Source of the DNA: Diplonema papillatum
Taxonomy: Eukaryota; Euglenozoa; Diplonemea; Diplonemida; Diplonemidae
Assembly: GCA_030068145.1 (NCBI GenBank)
Contig: JAPJBO010000767.1
Span: 45,412 to 109,411 of the forward strand
DNA length: 64,000 nt
Direction of reading: 5' to 3'
Shown here: positions 10,300 to 19,649 of the stretch, one piece after another
Layout of the letters: every line of letters starts with the position of its first letter
How positions within the stretch are numbered: position 1 is the first letter of the stretch
The notes under the pieces: model-generated
The model's database searches: none
Told to the model about the DNA's origin: nothing
What the model saw: the letters and a program-made list of their open reading frames with translations, nothing else
Made by a program: the position numbers and the translations under genes

Positions 10300-10740
10300 T
10301 TTTCAAATACACACAGCAGATCAAAGAAAGGGGGGAAAGGTGGAAAATGCAGATCAAACGGGAGTAGAATGTGCACACTCGCTTATCCGACTCTTGACTT
10401 ACTATGCCGTGTTCTGAAAGCTGTCGAGGGGCCCCTCCATAGGTTCTCGCATGATTCGTTCGCCTATGTAACACTATCCGTTTGTAGTACGCTTCGCAAT
10501 TGTGTTCTTGCACTCTAGCCGAATGGCGGGTGGCGGATTTCCGCGCTCGGGCGCAAGACACAATTATGCTGCTTTTGCAGTGCAAGCCGAACCCGGTTCG
10601 CGACTTCGGTTGCGGTAAAGTGTTACAAAGTCTTCGGCTTTCAGATCCGGATACGCGTATGCAACAGATAGTTAGAGGTCACTTGAAGGATACCCGTGTG
10701 CAGCGTTCGAAAGAGTTTGCGTATCTGGAGTCTTTTTTTT
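10300..10740 (+). repeat. Dispersed repeat, inverted copy of 54600-55040
   Basis: Read in reverse complement this aligns over about 430 bp with the interior of the fold-back element at 54351-56027. Shared phrases include GAACGAATCATGCGAGAACC (in the 54.9-kb orientation), GGATAGTGTTACA and TATCCGGATCTGAAAG. No convincing protein is encoded by either copy. Here the block stands without the fold-back arms. Confidence 0.75.
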
Positions 10741-10744
10741 TTTT

Positions 10745-11320
10745 CGGGGGGGTGCCCTTTTGACCCTATGTATTTTAATATTTTTTGAGAAGAGAATTTA
10801 CGACAGCCTCGAGGATATTCGTCATTTCCTGCGTTCGTCCAGTGTAATTGTCGTCCAAGTTACTGACCGTGGGAAGGGGTTCCAAGTACATGCTGTTAAG
10901 TCTGTCTGAGTGCGCGATGCAGTTTACCGATAGCCACCGCGTGCCTTCTGTGCCAGGGGTCGGATACGTTTACTTGCTGACCGGTGCTAACGTTGTAGAA
11001 GGCCCACCTATCAGCCTGAGTTCAGCTCCACAAGGTTCGTTTCGTTAAGGCAACTCATGATCACTTCGGTGTGAGGGATTAGTCCTGTTAGAAACTACTT
11101 GTGGGCGCCTGCTCCGTTGCGTGGTCTTCTCTCCGTACAGTGTTCCACATCTGGAAGGTCCTTGCGTTCAGTTCGCGCTTCCTGTGGGCACAAAGACAGT
11201 CGATGACTTCAGGAAGGAATCAGCCATTCTTGCGTGATGTAATGTGGAGTGCAGATTCCGTTTGTTGCCACCTTGGGTTGTCAGCCCAGTCCTCCCCAGT
11301 TCTGGGTTCGGTCCGGGTCC
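10745..11320. other. No gene; inverted third copy of the 3.0-kb repeat
   Basis: 10990-11125 in reverse complement resembles the repeat at 3007-3140 (shared CACACCGAAGTGATCA and GGAGCTGAACTCAGGCTG). The remainder shows nothing that I can support. Confidence 0.5.
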
Positions 11321-11323
11321 CGT

Positions 11324-11690
11324 GAAATTAGGTGAAATTTGTTCCGAAACTGAAAATTTGTTCCGGGAAGTGAAAATTTGTTCCGGAACTGAAAATTTGT
11401 TCCGGGAAGCGAAAATTTGTTCCGGGAAGTGAAAATTTGTTCCGGGGTGAGTTTTTTTTCTGGGATGCTCACTGATCGTGTCAGCCATTCTTAGCCCAGA
11501 AATGAAAAAAAACTCACCCAGGAACAAATTAGTCAGAAAAAAAGCCCACCCCGGAACAAATTTTCACTTCCCGGAACAAATTTTCACTTCCCGGAACAAA
11601 TTTTCACCTCCCGGAACAAATTTTCACCTCCCGGAATAAAAAAGTCGGAAAAAAAGTCGGAAAAAAAGCCACCCCGGAATAAATTAGCCC
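11324..11690 (+). mobile_element. Fold-back element with opposed arrays of a 20-bp unit
   Basis: On the left, about six copies of GAAAATTTGTTCCGGGAAGT run rightward (11328-11448) and end in GGGTGAGTTTTTTTTC. On the right (11502-11690) the reverse-complement units (GGAACAAATTTTCACTTCCC) run back, beginning with the complement of the same inner end, GAAAAAAAACTCACCC. The centre (11455-11500) is only about 45 bp. The arms could fold into a long stem. There is no coding capacity; open frames here merely translate the repeats. The plan matches the larger element at 54351-56027. Confidence 0.8.
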
Positions 11691-11736
11691 CACACCCCCC
11701 CCCCCCTGCAGGGCCTGTGTGCAGCAGGGTGGTGAC

Positions 11737-12545
11737 CGCTCCAAGGTGGTTTCCTCAGCAGCGACCAAGAAAAAAAAATTTTTTTTTGGCCCAAATCCTC
11801 CCAAAAAAGCACTCGAAAAAAAATTGTTTTGACCCACTTTTTCCACCATTTCACCTTAGAGAAACTGGCTACGGTGGATCCCGCAGTGGGTTCCACAACA
11901 GGAGTGCCATTCTTAGACCGTCTTTGTCTTGGCCCCTTCACATATCAACCGCATGGTCATCCCACATCAGAGAAAACAAACTAGAAGAAGAGCAAGCAAT
12001 GTCGGGTCAAGGTCAACCTGTGCCAGCTTCACAGTTGTTCGAAACGTGGGATGCGTTCGTGTTGGCGGCGAAAGAGGCGGTACCACATGTTGTCTGGTGC
12101 GGCGCCAACAACAAGAAGCTTGCGAAGGTGTGGAAGGCAGAGTGGCCTACAAAGGAGGCTGTTGTAGAAGGCCTTGTTGTTGCCTTCCCAGATATGGCAC
12201 TCGACACGAACCCGGCAGCCTCGCAGCTGTTTGCGACAAGTCAGCTCAGTCGGGCAGCTCAGTAGGCCAAACTAGTCCGGCCAAGCCAACCCAGGGAATC
12301 AACCAACCAGCCCGCGAAACCGCAAACCCAAACCCCAAACCCCCAACTGCCCAGCCAACTAGCAGGTCCACAGTCCAAAGTGGCCTATCTATTAAGGTGG
12401 TTTCCACAGCAGCGACCAAGAAAAAAAAATTTTTTTTTTTTGGCCGAAATCCTCCCGAAAAAGCACTCAAAAAAAAAGATTTGACCCACTTTTTCCACCA
12501 TTTCACCTTAGAGAATTTAGCTAAGGTGGGTCCCACAGTACACGG
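11737..12545 (+). repeat. Direct repeats (about 155 bp) flanking a short ORF
   Basis: 11737-11890 and 12390-12545 are direct copies sharing AAGGTGGTTTCC, CAGCAGCGACCAAG, an A/T homopolymer switch, GACCCACTTTTTCCACCATT and TCACCTTAGAGAA. The outer ends carry AAGGTGG or CACCTT, suggesting a small inverted-repeat element present twice. The arrangement also mimics LTRs, but no TG..CA ends or retroelement genes lie between. Confidence 0.7.
11999..12265 (+). CDS. Hypothetical 88-residue ORF between direct repeats
   Basis: Starting at the ATG of MSGQGQPVPASQLFETWDAF, the frame gives a compact, compositionally normal peptide with a predicted helix (AWDAF/VLAAKEAV-type) and KLAKVWKAEWPTKEAVVEGL. It ends within a Gln/Ser-rich tail. 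The frame is open further upstream to 11717, but that part translates the flanking repeat, so the inner ATG is preferred. No family was recognised. It could be an element-encoded peptide or chance. Confidence 0.3.
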   Translation: MSGQGQPVPASQLFETWDAFVLAAKEAVPHVVWCGANNKKLAKVWKAEWPTKEAVVEGLVVAFPDMALDTNPAASQLFATSQLSRAAQ

Positions 12546-12564
12546 TGGACCGGTCAAGGGCTGG

Positions 12565-12720
12565 TGCGGTCAATGACCGCACCACGCTGACCGCAATAAT
12601 GTTGACCGGTACCTTGCGGTCATTGACCGGTAGGGTACTGGTCATTGGCCGCACCCATGCGGTCATTGACCGCACCCATGCGGTCATTGACCGCAACATT
12701 GCGGTCAATAACCAGTATTT
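12565..12720 (+). repeat. Palindrome array, left
   Basis: About six copies of GCGGTCAATGACCGCA or its GCGGTCATTGACCGC form, separated by 5-9 bp. Each unit is itself an inverted repeat, so single strands could form serial cruciforms. Confidence 0.85.
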
Positions 12721-13588
12721 ATGACAGTTTGCAAGGTAAAATAGGCAGCAAAGTATACCCATGCAAGGCCTAATTCTCGAAGTACGCACTTACAACTATA
12801 CGTACCCCCCCCGTGTAAGTGGCTCACCCTTTTTACCCGTGAAAGCGTCTCAAACCGACCTCGCAGAGGAGTGAGACACTTTCACGGGCAGCTGACAGTT
12901 TTTTGATTGGCAACGAGCCTGGTGGTGAAGCTCTCTCAAACGATGCGACGGTGAGCCCGTGCGAAGAAAGACACGGGACGCCACGCACCTTTCCATCGTA
13001 ACAGACGATGTAAAACCCAAGGTTGACTGTCGACCTTTGCAAACTCTTCGATGCAACGAGTGCCTCCAGTCTCGCAAACAGTTGTGTCCGGCGTACACAA
13101 AAATTAGTGTGGCATCCGCTACTATGAGAACAGATGATTTCAACAGGAAGGCAGCCTTTGCAAATAGCACAATATCTCTTCAACGAGAGAAAGTGCGAAC
13201 AAAGGCTGCGAGCGCACAAACGAAGGCAAGTTGTCGACAAAGATTCTACTTGTCGACAGCGGAGTCGCAAACTTTGCCGTCGTCAGCTCGGCAAAGAAGA
13301 TGTGCTGCAGGACATCTCCGCCATGGAGTTTCTTCTGCTCTTCGTATTGTCTGACGAGAACTGCCCAGAAGAAAGGGAAAAGTAAGAACACGTCTTTGTA
13401 ACTGATATCACTAGCGCAAGGGAATGTTGAGTGACTGCCTTAACCCGGGAAACGAGCTTGGGCGAGGTCACCTTCCATCCACCACAACGCCAGTGAGAAA
13501 ATCCCTCACCGTAAGTACAATCGAATCGAGCATCAGCGCCAATCATGGTCAGCGGATTGAGGGAACCGATTACTGACTCGGTTTCCAC

Positions 13589-13910
13589 ATGAGGGAAAAA
13601 CGTTGCTCGCCACGTATCGTCAAAGCGACAAAGAGCACACCCGGAATGCTACCTGAAGCAGCAGAAGACAAGCAACATCAGAGACCCGCAACATCAACAT
13701 TAAAGCCAGCGGCGAGGGTCAAGAAGACGGCACTGACGCGAGCGAAGAAGCGGACGAACTCTGCGTCGGAGCCGACAACAAAACGGCGTAGAAGAGCGCC
13801 CATCGAAGCGCGGCCATCGCCCGAGGGGGCTAAAGAGGCGAAAACATGACACATCACGTGCGAACCGGCGATGCAGATTATCGCTACAGATTCTTGCATG
13901 CTATCCCAAA
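13589..13910 (+). pseudogene. Retroelement C-terminal fragment with 3' tail
   Basis: One frame gives a Lys/Arg-rich stretch (KRTNSASEPTTKRRRRAPIE), and the shifted frame ends in KRRKHDT as in the 7.0-kb copy. The tail GCAGATTATCGCTACAGATT follows at 13871. No Cys/His motif remains. This is the same family as 6490-7190 and 60055-61730, keeping only its end. Confidence 0.55.
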
Positions 13911-13929
13911 TCTCTTTTCGACTTTCGTG

Positions 13930-14600
13930 GTGCATCAACTCCCTGAGTGCAACTGTGAGAGCCCACCAGTCCCGCCCGTCCCTGCGTGCCGGCATCGGAC
14001 CACGCCTCCACGAGGGTGCAGCTTCGAGTCGAAGCCGACCCACCGGTTGTCCGATAGACGCCGGCTCACCCCCGCAGGAACGGAACGATATCGTCCCCCA
14101 CGCGGACTAGCGACTCCCAGCCCAGGGAACCGGTCAGGACCTGGTGCGCCAGGGTCACCATCCGCAAGCACTGGGCTCACCCTGCAGTGCAGTGTGCCCC
14201 ATACCGTCCACGCTCAAATGGCGGTCTCGACGACTTCCAGACGCCGCGCAGAGTCATTTGCGTCAAATCGACCGAGCAAAAGAGGAGGTGCGGCTTCTGC
14301 ACCCACCCTTGCTTCAGCCGGTACCTCTTCGCTGCGAAGTCAAACTCGACTCCCAGGACAACCGGCGTCGAGTTGGGCTCGAAGACTTCTCGTCCTTGCT
14401 CGAGGACAGACTACTCGTCCTTGACCATCATGCGCACCATACGGGCACTGCAGGACCCGGTTGCGCACAGCGCGAAGCGCGCCCGGACAGGCACCGACAA
14501 GGGCCCAGTCGTCGTACCAGACTATCCTGTCGTCAAGCTCCGAGATGACAAAATCAGAGTCCTGCGCAATCATAGAAAACGACCTGCCCAGGCGCCACCG
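13930..14600 (-). pseudogene. Reverse transcriptase-RNase H fragment
   Basis: Reading leftward, RIVWYDDWALVG carries an aromatic-x-Asp-Asp motif like the RT active site (codons at 14505-14519). In the next frame VVLGVEFDFAAKRYRLKQGW fits the RT segment after the active site. Further left, LTGSLGWESLVRVGDDIVPF resembles the RT-RNase H connection of DIRS and LTR elements, and EAWSDAGTQGRAGLVG resembles the first RNase H aspartate motif (Asp codon near 13994). Frameshifts separate these parts, so it is dead. The order and wording suggest a DIRS-like element more than a LINE, which would link it to the tyrosine recombinase at 1-621. That link is inference. Confidence 0.55.
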
Positions 14601-15248
14601 TTACAGAGCTACGCCCCCGTCGGGTCTCCTGGTCCGAATCCCGAAGAAAGCGCCGTCTTCCCGACCTTCGCTGCTGAAGTCGATGTCGATGTTGCGGGTC
14701 CTCGCTCCGCCTTCCTCTTCTTCGTCGTTGATTCTTCTCCTCTCGCCACGGCCGCCCGGTGGTGCCCTTTCCTGCAGCAGCGCGTCACCTACTGCGTGTT
14801 TCTTGCAGCTGTCGCACGTCGGCATCTCATGGTCGAGACATCGGTGGTGATGGTTGCGACAGCATTCCGTTGTCGTCTTACATGTGGTGCACTGCGTCAT
14901 CCGGTGCTCGGCACACATTTTCCGCTCACCCCACTTTTCGTGTCGGGGAATCCCTTCCGGTACGAGCCACGGGTCTCCTCCGACAACGGCCGACTTCTTG
15001 CCCTTCTTCTTCTGCGTGGTGTCGTCGAAGGCCGTCCATCTCGCTGCACGCTCCGCCCTCTCTCTTCCGTACGTCGGGAAAAGGTCCATCCCCCACGCCT
15101 CGCCTTCAGCTGCGTCTCCAAGACTCATGCCTCGACACTTGGGCTGTTGTCCGTGGCTCTCGGAGCAGGGAGCCCCGGGGCTGGTCGGTGCCCGGGGCTC
15201 AGCCCCGGAGCGCTCCAGGAGCCCGACAGGGACGGGCATAGAACACAC
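14601..15248 (-). CDS. Retroelement C-terminal domain with Cys/His clusters
   Basis: A 215-residue frame. Its middle, GEAWGMDLFPTYGRERAERA then ARWTAFDDTTQKKKGKK, matches the minus strand at 60988-60707 (GEAWGMDVFPTYGEERNGRA). It then gives CAEHRMTQCTTCKTTTECCR and HHHRCLDHEMPTCDSCKKHA, three closely spaced CxxH/CxxC groups that probably bind zinc. The end is acidic (INDEEEEGGARTRNIDIDFS). In the 60-kb copy this module follows an RT-type zinc finger, so it is the C-terminal part of a retroelement protein, perhaps for nucleic-acid binding. Here it ends next to an unrelated RT fragment. The fully open complementary frame (14187-15269) is a high-GC shadow. Confidence 0.5.
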   Translation of the reverse strand: MCSMPVPVGLLERSGAEPRAPTSPGAPCSESHGQQPKCRGMSLGDAAEGEAWGMDLFPTYGRERAERAARWTAFDDTTQKKKGKKSAVVGGDPWLVPEGIPRHEKWGERKMCAEHRMTQCTTCKTTTECCRNHHHRCLDHEMPTCDSCKKHAVGDALLQERAPPGGRGERRRINDEEEEGGARTRNIDIDFSSEGREDGAFFGIRTRRPDGGVAL

Positions 15249-15439
15249 TTTCTACTGTTTTCCAGGTAGATCCGTTCCCAGCCGCGAGCGAGGCGACTCC
15301 TCGACTCGTCTGGCAGAAGAGGATAAAGGCCTCCCAGAGCTTGTATTTCCCAGCACCTTTCTTTCTTGTCCTGCTCATCCGCACCCAGTTCACTTTGGTC
15401 GTCAACGCAAACCCGTCAACGCTCTCGTCCTCCGAATCT

Positions 15440-16265
15440 TCATCGACGGGTGAAGATCAGAGCCAAAGGGGACAGCTTTATCGGTCTCAGGGGTGAACAC
15501 CGACGACCCCCTGCAGATGGCGCAGTACATGGCGCAGCTTGGGTGCGGCGGCCATCACTCAGCTGCCACCCGGACCGTGTTAACGAGTTTTCAGATTTTT
15601 CTGGACTCGGTGCCGTCGCCGCCGAAGAACCTGGCAGACCAGATCACTGCCTGGGGAGCTTGGCCGACGGCCGCCGCCCAGGCTTTGATGTGGGCAAGGG
15701 GCGGTCCATCGTCTCCTCGCCGCCGCGGAAAATTGGCCTCATCTCGTAGCCCGTTGGGCTCCCCGGCGTCGGCCGTCCTACTGGGAATTGGAAGAAATAG
15801 GACTTCAGGTCCCGAGCAGTTGTTGGTACTCGTGGCCCGGGAAAAGCAGGAGGTTCGGGCCCGAGATCCCATCGAGGTGCCGCAGCACGATGCGGACAGA
15901 GGAGCGGCAACGAGTCCGCAGGCGTCGGGCCCTACGGTGGCGGTGGTCGCCTGTTGCTGATGGGCGACAATGGGCCTATGGGGTGCCCCTAAACATCATG
16001 GCGTCCGTGCTGGCGGAGAACAAAGCGGCGGCGTGTGTCCTCGACGACCCGCTCAATGAAAGAGCGTGAGTAGGATGATGGCTGTCCTCAGGAGGAGTCG
16101 CCGGACCCACGGCGGACGAAGCCGCCGGGCGTGAAGGAGTTCAGGACGATCTTCGATGCCGTCCATGACCACGGCGCTGCTCCGCAGATTCTGGGCGAGT
16201 TTCTGGCGCTGCTTAGAACCTCGAGTATGCGGGCGTCCAGGGCGCACAAGGTTCTTGACGTATGA
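15440..16265 (+). pseudogene. Gag-like fragment
   Basis: 15496-15710 reads VNTDDPLQMAQYMAQLGCGG and, further on, FQIFLDSVPSPPKNLADQIT then AWGAWPTAAAQALMWARG, a helical text with normal composition. Upstream in another frame is a Ser-rich acidic stretch (TLSSSESSSTGEDQSQRG). 16115-16262 in a third frame reads PPGVKEFRTIFDAVHDHGAA then PQILGEFLALLRTSSMRASR. IFDAVHDHGAAPQ loosely recalls ILDAIPSVANDAQ in the region at 627-2556. I infer an N-terminal gag remnant of the same kind of element, broken by frameshifts. Confidence 0.35.
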
Positions 16266-16635
16266 GGCCATAAATTTGGTGCCTCCGCTCGCGCCCCGAC
16301 TACTTGGCACAGATCGGAGCGCGAGCGGCCAGGCGAGTCCTGGTCAAGACCGCGGCACTCCAACGTCTACAACTTCGAAGCCATCTAAACTTTACACAGG
16401 TGCAGGTGTGACACCCGCAAAATGGACTGCACAGTTCACCCGGTGCTGGAGCACACCGTGTGATTGTGACCGCAGAAATCCTACCAAAAAGCCCTGTATG
16501 TGACACCCAACAGACCTTTTCTCCAACCAGCGTTTCTGACCCCGGAAACGCAGAAGCACGTTTACCAGAAAAGAGAGAGACCGAGACCGGGTGATTTTCA
16601 ACCCAAAAAGGCAGGAATCCTTGTGGCTTACCACA

Positions 16636-16830
16636 GGATGCGTTCAATGACCGCAACATTGCGGTCATTGACCGCAATGTTGCGGTCAATGACCGCAAGG
16701 GTGCGGTCAATGACCGCAAGGGTGCGGTCATTGACCGCAAGGTATGCGGTCAATGACCGCATAACTTTCTCAGCTGACCGGTCAAAAACTGACCGGTCAA
16801 ACATGCGGTCATGACCATGACCGGTCCACC
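16636..16830 (+). repeat. Palindrome array, right
   Basis: About six copies of TGCGGTCAATGACCGCA or TGCGGTCATTGACCGCA with roughly 24-bp spacing and spacers such as AGGG or ACAT, then ACCGGTCAAAAACTGACCGG (an 8-bp inverted repeat) and the element edge. The regular spacing differs from the left array. Confidence 0.85.
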
Positions 16831-16859
16831 GTGTAGGTCCACAGTGGGTTGCACCAGGG

Positions 16860-17940
16860 GGGGGGGGGGGTAGGCTAAGCGATTAGCTGATACAACGTGC
16901 CTATTATCGAGCCTCTTCCGGGGCTAAAGATGCTGATAGCAGGATGATCAAATATCGAACGAAAAGAAGCATATTTGTCTGAAAAAAAGATGTAGCCAGG
17001 CAGTGCAGCAGGGGACGAGGAAGCTCGGACTGACTTGTGGAAGCAGGTTGTCGAGTGCATAGGGGCTCGGGTACCATTCTCCCGTATTAGCTACCTTTGC
17101 AATTTAGCGCAGCTAATACTCGAGCCTTTAGGCATTCCCTCCGGGACAGTTGCAGGCGATAGGGCTGTTCGACAAGCGCTTGGCAGACACCCTGTCCTCG
17201 ATGATGTCGTCGTTGAAGACGGAGGCTAGTCACGTTTAGGCACTGCAATGCCATGCATGCCATTGTCAGACGCTACCGTCTGGCATTGCGCATCCGTGCC
17301 ATAGTCGTTGGGGGTATTGACAAGGGGGTTCATTGGACACTCATCTGTTGGCTCCTCGTTACTGCCCCCGTAGGTTCCGGGAGGTCTGCTTGGCTGCACA
17401 CGGCTTAGCGTTGCTTCGTTCTTGAACTTTTTCTTCGGCTTCGTGCGGTTCCATCGTCCCGGTGGTACACGACTCGTCTCGTCTCCGTAGCTCGTCTACC
17501 CTGCTTCACTTCGTGCTTTCATCGAGCCTACTTGCGCTGCCACATTCCGATGGGCATGGCGTCTGCGGGAGGAACCTGCCGTTAGGGTGGCTAAGTCACC
17601 CTCCCTCTTTCCCTGCGGCCTTCCTCGCTGTCTGCTCTCGTGCGGCCACTGTGGGGCATGATTCCGCCTCGGATCCTCGTTGTGCTCCTTAGCTGGATTG
17701 TTAGCTCGATAAGAAGAGCTGGTGTGGGCACGAGCGAATGGGGTTGCGGTGGGGACCCGCTGGCGCGACCTGGCTGCATGCGCGTGGGCCCAATCGGGCC
17801 GGGCCGGCACCTACAGATTGCGGCCGGGCCAGCGTCGCACCTCGGTCTCGTGCCTTGCAGCCGGAGCTCGTGGCTCTCCCCAAGCCTCTGGAAAGGGGGG
17901 GGGGGGAGCTGGGAAGACGCGAGAGAACCCCAAAGAAACG
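16860..17940. other. No gene recognised
   Basis: Begins with a G run (16859-16870). A palindrome CAATGCCATGCATGCCATTG sits at about 17246. Short frames such as 17035-17229 and several GC-rich overlapping frames at 17460-17860 have no recognisable content. Confidence 0.4.
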
Positions 17941-17949
17941 GCGGCCAAC

Positions 17950-18165
17950 CTCTGTCTGCAAGCAGGTCTCTGTCGGCACCAAACGGAGCACAGAACCTCT
18001 TCCGAAGTCGGCCGAAGCGGAGCACAGTCATCGCCCAAGCAGGCAACTATCGATGCGCAACCAATAAACTTGGGCGAGTGGTCGAAAGAAAAGCGAAGTT
18101 CCAAAGCGCGCGCCTGAGCGCGACGATCAAGTGCTGCAGAGGCGAAAACACGACATCACGTAGGC
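17950..18165 (+). pseudogene. Retroelement C-terminal fragment
   Basis: SPKQATIDAQPINLGEWSKE matches the 7.0-kb text ATIDAQPMHLDEQLKG. GCGCGCCTGAGCGCGACGAT is shared at DNA level, followed by GAGGCGAAAACACGACATCA. The 3' tail itself is absent. It is another dead end-fragment of the 60-kb element family. Confidence 0.5.
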
Positions 18166-18193
18166 ATTTTTTTAAAAAAGGAAAGTAGAAAGG

Positions 18194-18622
18194 ATGACGA
18201 TGAAGTTAAGGATCTCTGTCGGTTTCTTGTTTTCTTTCGTCTCAAATGCAATTTGTCAATTTCAAACCCCGATCGATGGCAGCGTACTATCTTCACATCA
18301 CGTCTTCTTCGAATCATGTGTTGTAATAGATGGCAAGCGAACTTCACATCCCGGACAAAAGCGAAGCTCGTTCGCTTTTCTTCCCTTTAATTCGGGCTCT
18401 TGTTGCGAGCCGTGTGGAGCCCCCACAGTGGTCCTCAAGGCTGAAGAAACCAAGCACACATACTTGGCAATGATATTAGATTGGAGGAGCAAAAGACAGA
18501 TGCCATTGAAAATCGAAGATTTACGCTTTAAAACGCGAGGATCATGCGACCGCCAGCACAGAGACATCTCTTCGGTGTATCGAAACAAGAGTTCCCGTGC
18601 CGGGGGTCTTTTCTTTTTTTGA
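18194..18622 (+). CDS. Putative small secreted Cys-containing protein
   Basis: The frame starts MTMKLRISVGFLFSFVSNAI followed by CQ. A basic start, an 11-12 residue hydrophobic core and a plausible cleavage site after Ala/Cys near residue 19-22 resemble a signal peptide. The mature part has cysteines at about residues 42, 70, 71, 74 and 118, including SCCEPC. There is no membrane segment except a Phe-rich end that may be read-through. No family was recognised. Context is repetitive and there are no neighbours to support a function. It could be a chance frame or the first exon of a gene. Confidence 0.35.
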   Translation: MTMKLRISVGFLFSFVSNAICQFQTPIDGSVLSSHHVFFESCVVIDGKRTSHPGQKRSSFAFLPFNSGSCCEPCGAPTVVLKAEETKHTYLAMILDWRSKRQMPLKIEDLRFKTRGSCDRQHRDISSVYRNKSSRAGGLFFF

Positions 18623-18689
18623 GTGGAAGTATGTAAGTTGAGGGTAAATGGGAGGAAGAGGGTTGTGTTAAAGCTGCGGGATTTTGGGG

Positions 18690-18930
18690 AGGGATCCGAG
18701 GGGGGGGGGGCTGCAAGAACGGGCTTGGGATGGATGCGCGACAACACCGCACTGGTCCCGCCGGCGCCGTGTTTTCGGTCCTTCGAGCCACGGACAGTAA
18801 GGCGGACCATCATCATCGCGGGACCTTCGTGTCTGCAGACAGGACATCGGTGTGAGTCTGTTTGTCAGCGGTTGTTCGTAGCTCGTCACAGCCAGGACCA
18901 CCCGTGCTACTAGAGCACAGGCGAATCCGT
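18690..18930 (+). repeat. Dispersed repeat (copies at 57180 and 58960)
   Basis: Shared phrases are CAACACCGCACTGGTCC, GCGCCGTGTTTC, GCCAGGACCACCCG and ACTAGAGCACACGCGAATCC (or close variants). The copies at 57180-57265 (partial) and 58960-59150 are in the same orientation. Non-coding; type unknown. Confidence 0.75.
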
Positions 18931-19389
18931 CACGGGGAGAAGGCCCCTACAACCGTGTCTGAGCAATCAGTTAAAAACACAGGGCACTCGCCCTCATTGT
19001 GACTGCGACTCGCTAGGCAGCACTGACTTGTCTTCTTTTTACGGTGGCAATCTGCAAAGTAAACTCCGCAGAGGGTTGCCGTATGCAGCACCAATGGTTG
19101 AAGTACAAAAACTTTAAAACCCCGGAGTTCCAAGCGAACTTTCACTCTAAAAAGGAAGAAGAGTGCGAGGAAGTGGGGGGCGGCGAAGTCGGGAAAGAGA
19201 CGGGCTTGTTCTCGTTCACGGCAAAGCCAGTCAGGCGGTTTCTTTCAAGGTGCAAAAACTGGAGAGGGAGAAAAAGCGTCTGTTCGGGTGTCACGCCGAA
19301 AGGGCCGGGTCGACTTATAACACCTTCTGTTCTGATCGAATACTAAAAAGCGTTCTAGAACGAGTTCCGGGCAGGCTGCCGTAGGCATG

Positions 19390-19612
19390 ACACGGTCGAT
19401 GTGGTAGCGATGTGCGCCCCGCGTAGTCCGCCAGGTCCTGGACGACGCCGAGGTTGCCGACATCGCAAGCCTCGATGAGCGCCGACCTACCGTTGCTGTC
19501 CTGCAAGTCGACAGCCGACGCAGGTACTCATCGCGGCGAACGCTTCCCTCGACCTACAGGATAACTACGGCCAGACTGCACTCGTGCACGCTGCATTTTG
19601 GGGTCCCCCCCG
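19390..19612. pseudogene. Broken ankyrin repeats in opposite orientations
   Basis: On the minus strand at 19506-19400 the text LQDSNGRSALIEACDVGNLG then VVQDLADYAG is an ankyrin-type repeat (loop-helix-helix). Immediately to the right, on the plus strand at 19519-19600, TQVLIAANASLDLQDNYGQT then ALVHAAFWG is a second ankyrin repeat with the canonical DxxGxTAL core. The two point away from each other around about 19510, so a small inversion has split an ankyrin array. Neither half extends far. Ankyrin arrays mediate protein binding. This is a remnant, not a working gene. Confidence 0.6.
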
Positions 19613-19649
19613 CCGTTCACCAATGTGCCGAACAGTAGCAGGCTCAAAT

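Larger units (their letters stand above)
12527..16845. mobile_element. Possible composite element bounded by palindrome arrays
   Basis: The left edge, CACGGTGGACCGGTCAAG (12541), reappears inverted at the right edge as GACCGGTCCACCGTGTAGG (16820 region). Just inside each edge lies an array of the palindrome TGCGGTCAATGACCGCA. A short version with the same ends and one palindrome occurs at 43686-43831. The 4.3 kb between holds fragments of other retroelements, so this may be two separate MITE-like copies rather than one unit. Confidence 0.4.

Noticed and set aside
11244-11640. Repeat peptides such as FTSRNKFSVPEQ in either strand
   Set aside because: They are translations of the 20-bp fold-back units.
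11737-12545. LTR retrotransposon bounded by the direct repeats
   Set aside because: Repeats lack TG..CA ends, there is no primer-binding or polypurine site, and no retroelement gene lies between.
14187-15269. A 360-residue plus-strand open frame
   Set aside because: It is opposite the minus-strand RT fragment and Cys/His domain, which match other loci; the plus frame has skewed Ser/Leu/Arg-rich composition and no domain.
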